From: Sphingomonadaceae bacterium
GTDB taxonomy: Bacteria; Pseudomonadota; Alphaproteobacteria; Sphingomonadales; Sphingomonadaceae
Length of the DNA stretch: 33,304 bases
Direction of reading: 5' to 3'
Assembly (NCBI GenBank): GCA_947473355.1
Contig: CANJCQ010000046.1
Coordinates: forward strand, 1-33,304
Positions 8,472-17,073 of this stretch are shown here, piece by piece; position 1 is the first letter of the stretch; the number at the start of each line of letters is the position of its first letter. The notes under the pieces are model-generated. The model was not told the origin of the DNA, did not search any database, and saw nothing but the letters and a program-made list of their open reading frames with translations. The position numbers and the translations under genes were made by a program.

Positions 8472-9344
8472 TTGAATCTGTCTATCCGACTTCTCGCAGC
8501 CGTCCTGCTTTTGTCATCGAGCGCAGTCCTGGCTCAGCCTGCCGCCGTGCCGCCATCGAGCACTGGCTGCGATCCGGCCCCGGCTGCCAATGATCCGGAC
8601 AGTGCGCTGGTCACCAGATTGATGGTTGAACCCAGGAAGTTCACCAGCATTGCCGATCTGCTCAAATTGCTGCCGCCCGAGGCCCTGGCAAAAATGGGAG
8701 CCGCGCAAAAGGCGGCGACCGACCGGCAGGCAAAAGACTGGCCTAATCTGTGCCGGTACGACGCGGAAAACGCCGAGGTTCTGGCCAGCGGCATCCGGCC
8801 GCGCGTGATTTTCCTTGGCGATTCGATCACCGAAAACTGGAAGCACGGCGATCCCTCGCTGTTCAGCGCCACTGTGCTCGATCGTGGCATCGGCGGGCAA
8901 ACGACGCCGCAGATACTGCTGCGCTTCTATCAGGATGTCGTCGCGCTGCGCCCGCGCGCCGTGCACATCATGGCCGGGGTCAATGACATCATGGGCAATA
9001 CCGGGCCGACCTCGGACGCCACTATCGTCAACAATATCCGCGCGATGATTGATCTTGCCAAGGCGAACCACATTCGCGTGGTGCTGGCGGCCATAACCCC
9101 GTCAAAGGCGTTTGTTGCAAAGCCTGACATGAATCTTGTGCCACGCATCACGGCGGTGAACCGCCAGCTCGCCGATCTGGCGCAGCAGCAGCATGTCGGA
9201 TTTGTCGACTATGCCCCTGTTTTGGCAAATGCCGAAAGCGGCCTGAAAGACGCATTGGGCAACGACGGATTGCATCCCAACCGCGACGGCTATGCCCTGA
9301 TGCGGCCACTCACTGAGCAAGCCATCGCGCGGGCGGCGAAATAA
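8472..9344 (+). CDS. Secreted SGNH/GDSL-family hydrolase
   Basis: SGNH hydrolases cleave esters such as acyl or acetyl groups on lipids and carbohydrates. The 290-residue product starts with TTG (8472-8474), preceded by GGGGA. It has a signal peptide ending VLA before QPAAV, so it is periplasmic or secreted. All four blocks are visible: block I FLGDSITENW (Ser118 of GDS), block II glycine in DRGIGGQTTP, block III GVNDIMG (Asn171) and block V DGLHP (Asp265, His268). About 90 residues lie between signal and block I, a larger N-terminal part than in minimal family members. The adjacent aldose epimerase suggests a carbohydrate ester as substrate, which is inference. No upstream ATG in frame competes. 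Confidence 0.85.
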   Translation: MNLSIRLLAAVLLLSSSAVLAQPAAVPPSSTGCDPAPAANDPDSALVTRLMVEPRKFTSIADLLKLLPPEALAKMGAAQKAATDRQAKDWPNLCRYDAENAEVLASGIRPRVIFLGDSITENWKHGDPSLFSATVLDRGIGGQTTPQILLRFYQDVVALRPRAVHIMAGVNDIMGNTGPTSDATIVNNIRAMIDLAKANHIRVVLAAITPSKAFVAKPDMNLVPRITAVNRQLADLAQQQHVGFVDYAPVLANAESGLKDALGNDGLHPNRDGYALMRPLTEQAIARAAK

Positions 9345-9390
9345 GCGCCAGCCAGGCGATCCGGTCATTGGGGGGTGGCAGGTCAAAGCG

Positions 9391-10260
9391 ATGAAGATCG
9401 AGCTTGCTGCCGGAGGCTATGCCCTCACGCTGAGCCCGGAATTGGGCGGATCGATCGCGCGGTTCGACTGGCAAGGCGAGCCGCTGATGCGCCGCCGGTT
9501 TGGCGATTCCATCCTCGATGTGAGCTGTTTCCCGCTGGTGCCGTTCTGCAACCGGATTGCTCATGGGGAATTTGCAGCTGGCTCGAAGCGCATCAAACTC
9601 CAGCCCAATATGCCGGGCGGTGATCATCCGCATCCGCTGCACGGCTTTGGCTGGCTTTCAAGCTGGACGGTAATAGAACAGGGAGAGGCACATGTATTGC
9701 TGCGGCACGACCATCAGCCGGATCAATGGCCTTGGGCCTATGAGGCGGAGCAGCATTTCGGGCTAACCGATGGCGGTCTTCATCACACCATGCGCCTGCG
9801 CAATCTGGACGACACGCCCATGCCGGCGGGACTTGGCTTTCACCCCTATTTTCCCCGAACCGAGCAGACGACTTTCCATGGACTGCACTGCGGTGAGTGG
9901 ACGACCAGCGGGGAGGGTTTGCCGGTCAGCCTCGACTTGCAGCCAGATGCGAAGGATTGGTGGCGCGGCCAACCCGTTTCGACCCGGTCGCTCGATACCG
10001 TCTATGTTCAGCGGCAGGGACCACTTACGACCACCTGGCCCGAGCGCCGACTAGGGCTGACGATCAAGCCAAGTGCAGGTCTTCAATTCACAGCCGTTTT
10101 CGCACCCGATTCCGCCGATTTTTTCTGCGTCGAGCCCAGCAGCCAGATGACCGATGCTGTCAATCACCCTAGCGTACTCAGCAATGGATTGGTCTGGCTT
10201 GAGCCGGGAGAAGAGCTGGCAGTGAGTGTCGACTACCATGCATTCAGCCCCCTGGATTGA
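9391..10260 (+). CDS. Aldose 1-epimerase (mutarotase) family protein
   Basis: This 289-residue protein belongs to the galactose-mutarotase-like fold, which interconverts the alpha and beta anomers of sugars in the cytoplasm. Key family positions are present: the 'PFCNRIAHG' Asn-Arg pair, a substrate His at residue 84 (HPLHGFGW), a second His at 151 (GLGFHPYF) and the catalytic Glu at 248 (FFCVEPSSQ). No signal peptide is present. A GGCAGG ribosome site precedes the ATG at 9391. It lies 46 bases after the esterase gene on the same strand. With the rhamnose cluster nearby, L-rhamnose or another released sugar is a plausible substrate, but the sequence does not show which. Confidence 0.88.
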   Translation: MKIELAAGGYALTLSPELGGSIARFDWQGEPLMRRRFGDSILDVSCFPLVPFCNRIAHGEFAAGSKRIKLQPNMPGGDHPHPLHGFGWLSSWTVIEQGEAHVLLRHDHQPDQWPWAYEAEQHFGLTDGGLHHTMRLRNLDDTPMPAGLGFHPYFPRTEQTTFHGLHCGEWTTSGEGLPVSLDLQPDAKDWWRGQPVSTRSLDTVYVQRQGPLTTTWPERRLGLTIKPSAGLQFTAVFAPDSADFFCVEPSSQMTDAVNHPSVLSNGLVWLEPGEELAVSVDYHAFSPLD

Positions 10261-10346
10261 GCCCGGCCGGGCCACGATATTGCAGTGGAGAATGCGCTGT
10301 CGATGAATTACCGGATCACCTTGGTTTGAATGGCAATGAGGCGGAT

Positions 10347-11174
10347 ATGAGCGGTTTTGGCAGGCAGGGTGACGAGTATGTTCTGACCCCGGAGCAGATC
10401 GCCAGCTTTCATCGCGATGGTTATATCACGCTGACCGGCGTAATGAGCGAGAATGAACTACCGCCAATCGAGACGGAATTCGAGCGCTTCATTCGCGGAG
10501 AGGTGCCCGATATGGGCCGCGACTTTTGCGATATGAGCGGGCCTTATGGCCGCAAGTTCGAAGAGTTCAGTCTGGTCAACGCCGTGCTGCCGCGCAAATA
10601 CAAGCCGGAACTTCAGGGCAATCTCTATGAACGCCGCTGCGCATCGGTGGCGCGCCAACTGGTCGGCGCGAGCGCGGTGCTCGACTATGACCAGTTCCTC
10701 GCAAAACGGCCGAACAAGCCCGACGCGGTGTTCACCTGGCATCAGGATCTTGGCTATTGGCCAACCGGAACGCCTGAGCCGCTCACCGCCACCTGCAGCC
10801 TAGCGCTCGACGATGCGGATACCGAGAATGGCTGCCTGCGCGTAGTCCCCGGATCACAGAAAGGCGAACTGCGCCCTCACCGCCCGCTGCATGGCGGCAA
10901 TCGCGATACTTCGCATATCCTAAGCGTCGAACTGGGCCGTGACGACCGCGTTGTCGAACTGCCACTGCGGCGCGGCGACATGACTGTGCACGACGAAATG
11001 ATCGTACACGGCTCGGGCGGCAACAGCTCGAAAAACCGCTGGCGTCGCACCTATATTGCGGCCTTCCGGTCAAAAGCCTGCGTCGACTATGAACGCTCGA
11101 TCGGTTTCACCCATTCGCACAACGATACAGTGAACTGGCAAACCCATCTGGGCGCGCTTGAGGCGGCGGACTAA
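10347..11174 (+). CDS. Phytanoyl-CoA-dioxygenase-family Fe(II)/2-oxoglutarate oxygenase
   Basis: PhyH-family enzymes hydroxylate unactivated carbons using Fe(II), oxygen and 2-oxoglutarate. The 275-residue product has the metal triad His132-x-Asp134 (FTWHQDLGY) and His221 (EMIVHGSG). A basic stretch ten residues on (NRWRR) probably binds 2-oxoglutarate. The start ATG at 10347 has GAGGCGG upstream; the frame is open 30 codons earlier but that segment overlaps the epimerase stop and lacks a ribosome site. It follows the epimerase by 86 bases on the same strand. The substrate is unknown. The family covers acyl-CoA alpha-hydroxylation and many small-molecule hydroxylations, so a role in aglycone or fatty-acid breakdown is only a guess. 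Confidence 0.85.
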   Translation: MSGFGRQGDEYVLTPEQIASFHRDGYITLTGVMSENELPPIETEFERFIRGEVPDMGRDFCDMSGPYGRKFEEFSLVNAVLPRKYKPELQGNLYERRCASVARQLVGASAVLDYDQFLAKRPNKPDAVFTWHQDLGYWPTGTPEPLTATCSLALDDADTENGCLRVVPGSQKGELRPHRPLHGGNRDTSHILSVELGRDDRVVELPLRRGDMTVHDEMIVHGSGGNSSKNRWRRTYIAAFRSKACVDYERSIGFTHSHNDTVNWQTHLGALEAAD

Positions 11175-11185
11175 GGCACGCCAGC

Positions 11186-11440
11186 TCAGATCTTCCCGGC
11201 CTTGAGGAACCCCCCACTGCAAAGTGCGCCGCACGGGCGGACGGCGCCATATAGGTCAGTGAGGGGTTCTGCGTCACACTGGAGGCCATGGCCGCGCCGT
11301 CGGTGATGAACAGGTTGGGCACGTCGTGTGCCTGATTGTAGGCATTGAGCACTGAGGTCTTGGGACCGGTGCCCATGTGCGCATTGCCCATATCATGGGT
11401 GGTCGATCCGGGTGCGCTGGGGCCGTTAAGGGACGGAACA
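11186..11440 (-). pseudogene. C-terminal remnant of a GMC-family oxidoreductase
   Basis: The minus strand encodes about 70 codons of the C-terminal substrate/FAD-binding end of a glucose-methanol-choline oxidoreductase. Visible motifs are THDMGNAHMGTGPKTSVLN, HDVPNLFITDGAAM and QNPSLTYM. The rest of the roughly 500-residue protein is missing and no start codon is suitable. Near the end the frame shifts in a run of G residues (around 11212-11217): only after a one-base correction does it continue as FLKAGKI and stop at 11186, as in intact relatives. The fragment is convergent with the phytanoyl-CoA-dioxygenase-like gene and lies 10 bases from the DeoR gene, so the rearrangement that removed the gene probably took place at about 11440. 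Confidence 0.8.
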
Positions 11441-11449
11441 GGCTGCGGT

Positions 11450-12214
11450 TTAATTGGTGATGATCAGGCGCACGTTGGCTTTGTCCAATGCCGATCTCAT
11501 CGCTTCAGGAATGCCAGCGTCGGTGATCAGGACATCGACTTCGTCAAGTGAACATACAATCGCGCCTGACCCTGATTCAAACTTGCTGCTGTCGACCAGC
11601 AGCACCACTTGCTCGGCGCGGTCGATCAGGCGGCGTTCTGCGGCCACCAGGATGACATCGGTCTGCATGACCCCCTGAGGACCAACCGCCGCCGCGCCCA
11701 TGAACAGCTTGGGCGCATGGAAGCGCGGCATCGAATCTTCGCCTGCGGGCGCTAGGATGATGTTCTGCTCGCGAAACAGCGAGCCGGAGGGCAGAAGAAT
11801 GCGTGTATCGGGCTGGGGCAGCAGCGCGTTCACGATATGCAGAGAATTGGTGAGGACCTGACAGCCAAGCCCGGCAAGATGGGTGCACATTTGCAGCGTC
11901 GTAGTTCCGCCATCGATCATCACCCCTTCGCCCGGCCCGCACAGCGCCGCCGCAGCCCTGCCGATGGCCTGCTTGGCGGCAAGATTGAGCGTTATCGACT
12001 GGTCGAAGGGCGTGCCCAGCAATTGCGGCGGGTTTTCAGCCAGCATCGCCCCGCCATGCACCCGGGCGATGCGGCCTTGCGCATCCAGCCGCGTCAGATC
12101 GCGTCGGATGGTGGCGGGCGAAGCGCCAAGCCGGGCTTCGAGCGCGCGATAACTGACAAAGCCTGTCGCGGCCAAGGCTTCGAGGATCAGTCTTTCGCGC
12201 TCATTGGAGTGCAT
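11450..12214 (-). CDS. DeoR-family transcriptional regulator, probable rhamnose repressor
   Basis: DeoR/GlpR regulators are mostly sugar-phosphate-responsive repressors of catabolic operons. The 254-residue product has an N-terminal winged helix-turn-helix (about residues 8-60: YRALEARLGASPATIRRDL, then ARVHGGAM). The C-terminal isomerase-like sensor domain shows 'MIDGGTTTLQM', 'VLTNSLHIVNAL' and 'VVLLVDSSKF', the usual ligand-site elements. The ATG lies 3 bases after the transporter stop, so it is co-transcribed with the kinase and transporter genes. By position it most likely controls the divergent rhamnose operons, comparable to DeoR-type RhaR of rhizobia. The likely binding region is 14865-14946. 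The specific inducer cannot be read from sequence. Confidence 0.87.
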   Translation of the reverse strand: MHSNERERLILEALAATGFVSYRALEARLGASPATIRRDLTRLDAQGRIARVHGGAMLAENPPQLLGTPFDQSITLNLAAKQAIGRAAAALCGPGEGVMIDGGTTTLQMCTHLAGLGCQVLTNSLHIVNALLPQPDTRILLPSGSLFREQNIILAPAGEDSMPRFHAPKLFMGAAAVGPQGVMQTDVILVAAERRLIDRAEQVVLLVDSSKFESGSGAIVCSLDEVDVLITDAGIPEAMRSALDKANVRLIITN

Positions 12215-12217
12215 GGC

Positions 12218-13468
12218 TCAGTTGGATCCTCGTTCGGCTTCGAGCTGGTCAAGGCTCTTGCCTTCGTTGCGCGGCGCCCAGGCGATTCCGATCACGCCAC
12301 TGACCACAAGGAACCCGGTGAGGATCCAGGCGAGTGTGGTGAAGCCGGTTGCCGTCAGCAGTGGTACGAAAAAGCTGAAAATGCCGAGAGAGATGCGCAC
12401 CACAGCAAAGGCAATGCCTTGCGCGGTGCTGCGCAGCAAGGTGGGAAACATCTCGGCACTCCAGAGCTGGAAAAAGCTTTGCGCGCCAAAGCCGCCGCCG
12501 AACTGCAGCAGGAAAACATAAAGCAGCGCCACCGGAATGGTCAGCGGGAAGATCGCCAGCAGCACCATGCCAATGATCTGGATGACGGCGGAGGCTGCAA
12601 ACAGCATGCGCTGGTTGACCTTGTCGACGAGGCGCATGAAGACGAGGCCGATCGAGGCCATGCCGATGGCAAAGCTCAGCGCCTGGATCGAGACGGCCTG
12701 AGCCTGGCTCGCCGCACCGACCGTCTGCAGGATATAAGGGAAAAAGAAGCCGTTGGTGCCAGCCCACAGGTTCCAGAAACCATACATGCCGATGAGCCCG
12801 GCGAGCGAGGCGAGATGCTTGCCTTTCAGCAGCGAGGATACTGGCGGGCGTTCAACGCCGCTCTTCTGCGCGTCTTCCCAGCGCACGGATTCGGCCATTT
12901 TCGAGCGCAGGAAAGTCAGCCCCAGCGCGATCACCAGCAGATGGGCGAAGACGATCCGCGCGCCCAATGGCCCAAGGCTGGTCAGCGCGAGACTCATCAG
13001 CAGCACGACGACTGGTCCCAGATACCACAGAACTTGCGCCACGCCTGAATGCTTGCCGCGCTCGCCTTCCGGCGCCTGCTCGGCAATCAGCGACCAGCTT
13101 GCGGGAATATCGGCGCCGACCGCGAGGCCGACAATAGTGAAGCCCAGCACGATCATCCACGGCGCCATGGCGAAGACCAGCAGCGCCATGCCGGCTGCGT
13201 AGATCAGCATGTCCCACTGGTAGATCTTCTTGCGGCCAATCCTGTCGCAGAGCCGCCCGCCGACCAGCGCGCCGATGCCGGCGCCGATGGCATTGGGCCC
13301 GAATGCGCCGATGGTGCCGACCAGGCTATCGGACAGGTGATACTGCTCCTTCCACAGCGCCAGCGCCGCCGATCCCGCGACGATCGAGCCCGCATCGATA
13401 TAGTTGGCGAGCCCGGCAAGTATGGTGTTGCGCCAGTGTTCGGGGGTGCTCTTGGCCGCAGTGGTCAT
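12218..13468 (-). CDS. MFS sugar transporter, probable L-rhamnose permease
   Basis: This 416-residue polytopic protein has about 12 hydrophobic segments and major-facilitator signatures. The loop 2-3 motif is GGRLCDRIGRKK (about residues 67-78), and a sugar-porter-like 'PASWSLIAEQAPEGERGKHSG' lies in the first half. The second half contains 'GFGAQSFFQLWSAEMFPTLLRSTAQG', a sugar/aromatic-acid MFS hallmark. The start ATG at 13466-13468 lies 4 bases after the kinase stop with AAGGAAGA upstream; a longer open frame would overlap the kinase gene. Being between a rhamnulokinase-like gene and a DeoR regulator, it most likely brings L-rhamnose across the inner membrane. The substrate is inferred from context. 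Confidence 0.85.
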   Translation of the reverse strand: MTTAAKSTPEHWRNTILAGLANYIDAGSIVAGSAALALWKEQYHLSDSLVGTIGAFGPNAIGAGIGALVGGRLCDRIGRKKIYQWDMLIYAAGMALLVFAMAPWMIVLGFTIVGLAVGADIPASWSLIAEQAPEGERGKHSGVAQVLWYLGPVVVLLMSLALTSLGPLGARIVFAHLLVIALGLTFLRSKMAESVRWEDAQKSGVERPPVSSLLKGKHLASLAGLIGMYGFWNLWAGTNGFFFPYILQTVGAASQAQAVSIQALSFAIGMASIGLVFMRLVDKVNQRMLFAASAVIQIIGMVLLAIFPLTIPVALLYVFLLQFGGGFGAQSFFQLWSAEMFPTLLRSTAQGIAFAVVRISLGIFSFFVPLLTATGFTTLAWILTGFLVVSGVIGIAWAPRNEGKSLDQLEAERGSN

Positions 13469-13472
13469 CTCG

Positions 13473-14864
13473 TCATCTTCCTTGCTCGGCTGCCCGCGCT
13501 TGCCACTCGCGGCCATAGGCAGCGAGGTCGTGGGGCAGTGGTTCGATTGTTTGCAATGGGCTCTTCGGGCGCAGATCGTTCCAGATCAGCCTCAAGGCGC
13601 CGAAGGACACATCGGCCTCGGCATTGGCGACATATATCCGGGCTTCCGGGCGCAGGCTGGCCAGCGCGCGGGTAAAAATTTCGGAGCGGGCGAAGCGCCC
13701 TTCGATCAGCAGATGCTCTTTCGCGCCGATCAGACCGAGCTGGCTGTCAGCCATCAGCGCCGCATAGAGTGCGACAGCAGCGGCGCGTTCGGTCGCGACG
13801 GAAGGCTCGTTCATCCAGCGATGGTTTGCATCGGGAAATGGTCCGGAGCCTTGCACCAGCGACGGCAAGACCATCGAGCCGGAGGCCAGCACTTCAGCCA
13901 GCCCGAAAAGCCCCGGCACATCGATCCGGGCATCCAGCAATGCGATCTCGCGCCCGCCCATCCAGCGCGCACTTGGCACCGCGTTCCCATCGACATCGAC
14001 ATTAACCAGACAATCGCGCGCTTCTGGCAGCGCGGTGAGATCCACCGGCTCGGCAGGAGTCCGCATGGCGACAAACCAGGTGCCGGTGGAAAGCACGGTC
14101 GCCTCATGCCCGCCCATTTCGACAAAGCCGCGCGCCGCCACCAGCGCTGCGTTGGAATCATGCAATCCGGCGTGAATGCGGACATTAGGCGAGAGTCCCG
14201 TCAGCGCGGCAAGATCAGGCCGCAGGTTGCCAATGACATCCCCAGCCTTCGCCAACGGAGCGAATTGCTGCGCCCAGCCGCGCCGTCTGGCCATGGGCGA
14301 AAAATCGCTACTGGCCGGGTGCCAAAGGTCGGAATGGCAGCCAAGGCTGGTGACTTCGCTGACCGCAACGCCCGACAGTATCCATGCCCAGTATTGCGCA
14401 TAAGGCAGCAAGGTCGCCGCGCGGAACAGGGAAGGGTCGAGCGTTTCGAGGTAATGCAGCTGGCTGCCGATATTGAGCCCGCTCGGGAAGGCAGGCGATC
14501 CAGTCACGGCAAAGCGATCGCGGCCAGCGCGGTAGGCTGCGAGCTCATGGTCCGGGATGGGCCACTCATAGTCGGGCGGGGCGAAGGCCGGTGCCCCATC
14601 GTGAATTCCCGTCACGGCTGCACCATGCGCGACCGGGATGATTGCCTCAACGGGATGATCGCCAAAGCGCCTCAACGACTCGATAAGCCAGTCCGAATTG
14701 CCCGCCACATCAAGCGGCACATAGGGCGCAGCGCCTTGCGGCACATTGGCGCGGCTCACGCGATCGAGCAATTGCCCCTCGCGTGACCACAACGTCAACT
14801 TGGTGTGCGTCTTGCCAAAATCGGCAACAATGGCGCAGCCTTGTCCCAGCGCATCCTCCCCCAA
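13473..14864 (-). CDS. FGGY-family carbohydrate kinase, probable L-rhamnulokinase
   Basis: FGGY kinases phosphorylate sugars using ATP; in this cluster the expected step is L-rhamnulose to L-rhamnulose 1-phosphate. The two-domain protein (about 460 residues) begins with the phosphate-1 loop 'VADFGKTHTKLTLW'. It carries the catalytic-Asp motif in 'HAGLHDSNAALVAA' and the 'VLSTGTWFVAM' adenosine-side segment. The start is uncertain: there is no ATG at the expected place. The listed end uses TTG (14862-14864), while CTG at 14847-14849 has the better ribosome site (GGGGGAGG, 5 bases upstream). The frame is open to an ATG at 14954, but that would overlap the divergent aldolase gene. It is first in a kinase-transporter-regulator operon. 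Confidence 0.82.
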   Translation of the reverse strand: MGEDALGQGCAIVADFGKTHTKLTLWSREGQLLDRVSRANVPQGAAPYVPLDVAGNSDWLIESLRRFGDHPVEAIIPVAHGAAVTGIHDGAPAFAPPDYEWPIPDHELAAYRAGRDRFAVTGSPAFPSGLNIGSQLHYLETLDPSLFRAATLLPYAQYWAWILSGVAVSEVTSLGCHSDLWHPASSDFSPMARRRGWAQQFAPLAKAGDVIGNLRPDLAALTGLSPNVRIHAGLHDSNAALVAARGFVEMGGHEATVLSTGTWFVAMRTPAEPVDLTALPEARDCLVNVDVDGNAVPSARWMGGREIALLDARIDVPGLFGLAEVLASGSMVLPSLVQGSGPFPDANHRWMNEPSVATERAAAVALYAALMADSQLGLIGAKEHLLIEGRFARSEIFTRALASLRPEARIYVANAEADVSFGALRLIWNDLRPKSPLQTIEPLPHDLAAYGREWQARAAEQGR

Positions 14865-14946
14865 ACCAAACGATTGATGATCGAATTTGATTGCTTTGTA
14901 GCGAAACAGATTGATCTGGCAAAGCGCAATTGTTAGGCCGCGCGCC
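14865..14946. promoter_or_regulatory. Divergent promoter/operator region of the rhamnose cluster
   Basis: This 82-bp gap separates the leftward kinase-transporter-regulator operon from the rightward aldolase-isomerase operon, so it should hold both promoters and the regulator site. Two kinds of repeat are visible. GATTGAT occurs at 14872-14878 and again at 14909-14915. An imperfect inverted repeat pairs ATTGCTTTG (14890-14898) with CAAAGCGCAAT (14920-14930). Between them lies TTTGTAGCGAAA, which resembles the TTTCG/CGAAA half-sites bound by some DeoR/GlpR regulators. These are candidates by inspection; no -35/-10 pair is convincing. Confidence 0.5.
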
Positions 14947-17061
14947 ATGAACATGCAGACTCCGATCGCCGCTCCCGCTGCAACGCCTTTTGCCGTACCC
15001 GCCAGTCGCTGGGACGCGGCAACTGCGGCAAAGCTTTCGCCGGCCGAGCTGTTGCTCTATCGCTCAAACCTGCTCGGCTCCGACTTGACCGTCACCAACT
15101 TCGGCGGCGGCAATACGTCGGCGAAGCTGGCTGAGGTCGACCCGCTCACCGGGGATCCGGCCGAAGTGTTGTGGGTCAAGGGCTCGGGTGGCGACATCGG
15201 TTCGATGAAGCTTGATGGTTTCGCCACACTCTATCAGGATAAGCTGCTCGGCCTTGAGAAGCATTATGGCGGGCCGAATGAAGACGACAAGATGGTCGGC
15301 TATCTGCCGCACTGCACCTTCAATCTGAACAGCCGCGCCGCAAGCATCGATACCCCGCTGCATTCGCTGCTTCCCTTTGTCCACATCGACCACGTCCACC
15401 CCGACGCAATCATCGCGCTGGCGGCGAGCTCTGGCGGCGAAGCGGCAACTGCCGAGATCTGGGGCGGCAGGATCGGCTGGCTGCCGTGGAAGCGACCAGG
15501 CTATACGCTTGGTGTCCAGTTGCGTGACTATGTTGCCGCCAACCCCGGCATCGAAGGTGTGATGTTGGCCGGGCACGGCATCATCTGCTGGGCCGATACG
15601 GCTGAAGCCTGCCACGAACACACGGTCGGCCTGATCGCCGATGCTGCGAACTATCTGAACGGGAAGCTGGCGGGCAAACCGGCCTTTGGCGGACAGGTTG
15701 TCGCCCCCAATCCCGATCGCGCCGCCATGGCCGCCAATCTCATGCCGCGCCTTCGGGGGCTGATGACCGGGTCGCGCCGCAAGCTCGGCCACTGGTCAGA
15801 CCACGCCGAGGCGCTGGAATTCACGGGCTCGGCTGAGTTCGAACGGCTCGCAGCGCTGGGTACCTCCTGCCCCGATCACTTTCTGCGCACCAAGATCGCC
15901 CCGCTTACCCTTGATCCGGCGCGGCTGCGTGACGACGCATACCTGGCCGAGAGGATCGTCGCCTATCGCGACCTCTATGCCGCCTATTATGCGCGCTGCA
16001 AGCAGCCCAATTCGCCCGCTATGCGCGATGCCAACCCGGTTGTCGTGCTGGTGCCGGGGGTCGGTTGCTTCACATTTTCCACCGACATGACCACTGCGCG
16101 CCTTGCAGGCGAATTCTATGGCAATGCCATCAATGTGATGCGCGGCGCCGAAGCGATCGGCGATTACATTGCGCTCGACGAACAGGAAGCTTTCGGCATC
16201 GAATACTGGCTGCTCGAGGAAGCCAAGTTGCAGCGAATGCCCGCGCCCAAACCCATGGTTGGCCGGATCGCGCTGGTCACCGGCGGCGCGGGCGGGATTG
16301 GCGCTGCAACGGCAGCGCGGCTCATGCGCGAGGGCGCCTGCGTCATGCTGGCCGACCGCGATGCCGCTGCCGCCGAAGAGGTGCGCGCGGGCTTTGCACG
16401 GCAGTTCGGCAAGGACGTGGTCAGTGCCATCGCCTGCGACGTGACTGACGAAGCGCAGGTTCAAGCCGCCTTCGATGCTTGCGCGCGTGAATTCGGCGGG
16501 CTCGATATCCTTGTCGCCAATGCCGGCATCGCCAGCTCGGCGGCCATTGAGGACACTACGCTTGAGCTGTGGAACCGCAACTACGACGTCCTTGCTCAGG
16601 GCTATTTCCTGACCAGCCGCGCCGCCTGGCCGCTGCTCAAACGGATGAAGGATCAGGGCGGCTCCAGCGTGGTGTTCATCGGCTCCAAGAACGCAGTTGC
16701 CGCCGCCGCCGGGGCCTCCGCCTATGCCAGCGCCAAGGCAGCGGCGAACCACCTTGCGCGCTGCCTCGCGCTTGAAGGCGCACCCGAGGGCATTCGCGTC
16801 AACGTGGTCAATCCGGACGCGGTGATCAAAGGCAGCAAGATCTGGGATGGCGACTGGCGCAAGGAACGCGCAGGAACCCACGGCATCGATCCCGGCAAGG
16901 AACTCGAAGAGCACTACCGCAACCGCTCGATGCTCAAGCGCGATGTGCTTCCCGAAGACATCGCCGAAGCCGCCTATTGGCTTGCGAGCGAACAGTCGGC
17001 AAAGTCGACGGGCAACATGATCAATGTCGATGCAGGCAACGCCCAGGCATTCGTGCGGTAG
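14947..17061 (+). CDS. Bifunctional rhamnulose-1-phosphate aldolase / short-chain alcohol dehydrogenase
   Basis: This 704-residue fusion splits L-rhamnulose 1-phosphate into dihydroxyacetone phosphate and L-lactaldehyde and probably oxidises the lactaldehyde. The N-terminal half (residues 1-430) is a class II aldolase/adducin domain. Its zinc-site histidines are in HIDHVHPD (146-152) and a further one is in 'LAGHGII'. The C-terminal half is an NAD(P)-dependent SDR with TGGAGGIG from residue 445, NAG in 'ILVANAGIA', and catalytic Tyr593-x3-Lys597 (YASAK). This architecture matches RhaD-ADH/YuxG-type proteins known from Bacillus and rhizobia. The ATG at 14947 is chosen over an upstream in-frame ATG because it leaves a promoter gap and fits the family. 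The isomerase gene follows after 12 bases. Confidence 0.92.
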   Translation: MNMQTPIAAPAATPFAVPASRWDAATAAKLSPAELLLYRSNLLGSDLTVTNFGGGNTSAKLAEVDPLTGDPAEVLWVKGSGGDIGSMKLDGFATLYQDKLLGLEKHYGGPNEDDKMVGYLPHCTFNLNSRAASIDTPLHSLLPFVHIDHVHPDAIIALAASSGGEAATAEIWGGRIGWLPWKRPGYTLGVQLRDYVAANPGIEGVMLAGHGIICWADTAEACHEHTVGLIADAANYLNGKLAGKPAFGGQVVAPNPDRAAMAANLMPRLRGLMTGSRRKLGHWSDHAEALEFTGSAEFERLAALGTSCPDHFLRTKIAPLTLDPARLRDDAYLAERIVAYRDLYAAYYARCKQPNSPAMRDANPVVVLVPGVGCFTFSTDMTTARLAGEFYGNAINVMRGAEAIGDYIALDEQEAFGIEYWLLEEAKLQRMPAPKPMVGRIALVTGGAGGIGAATAARLMREGACVMLADRDAAAAEEVRAGFARQFGKDVVSAIACDVTDEAQVQAAFDACAREFGGLDILVANAGIASSAAIEDTTLELWNRNYDVLAQGYFLTSRAAWPLLKRMKDQGGSSVVFIGSKNAVAAAAGASAYASAKAAANHLARCLALEGAPEGIRVNVVNPDAVIKGSKIWDGDWRKERAGTHGIDPGKELEEHYRNRSMLKRDVLPEDIAEAAYWLASEQSAKSTGNMINVDAGNAQAFVR

Positions 17062-17073
17062 GAGATTGCCCTA

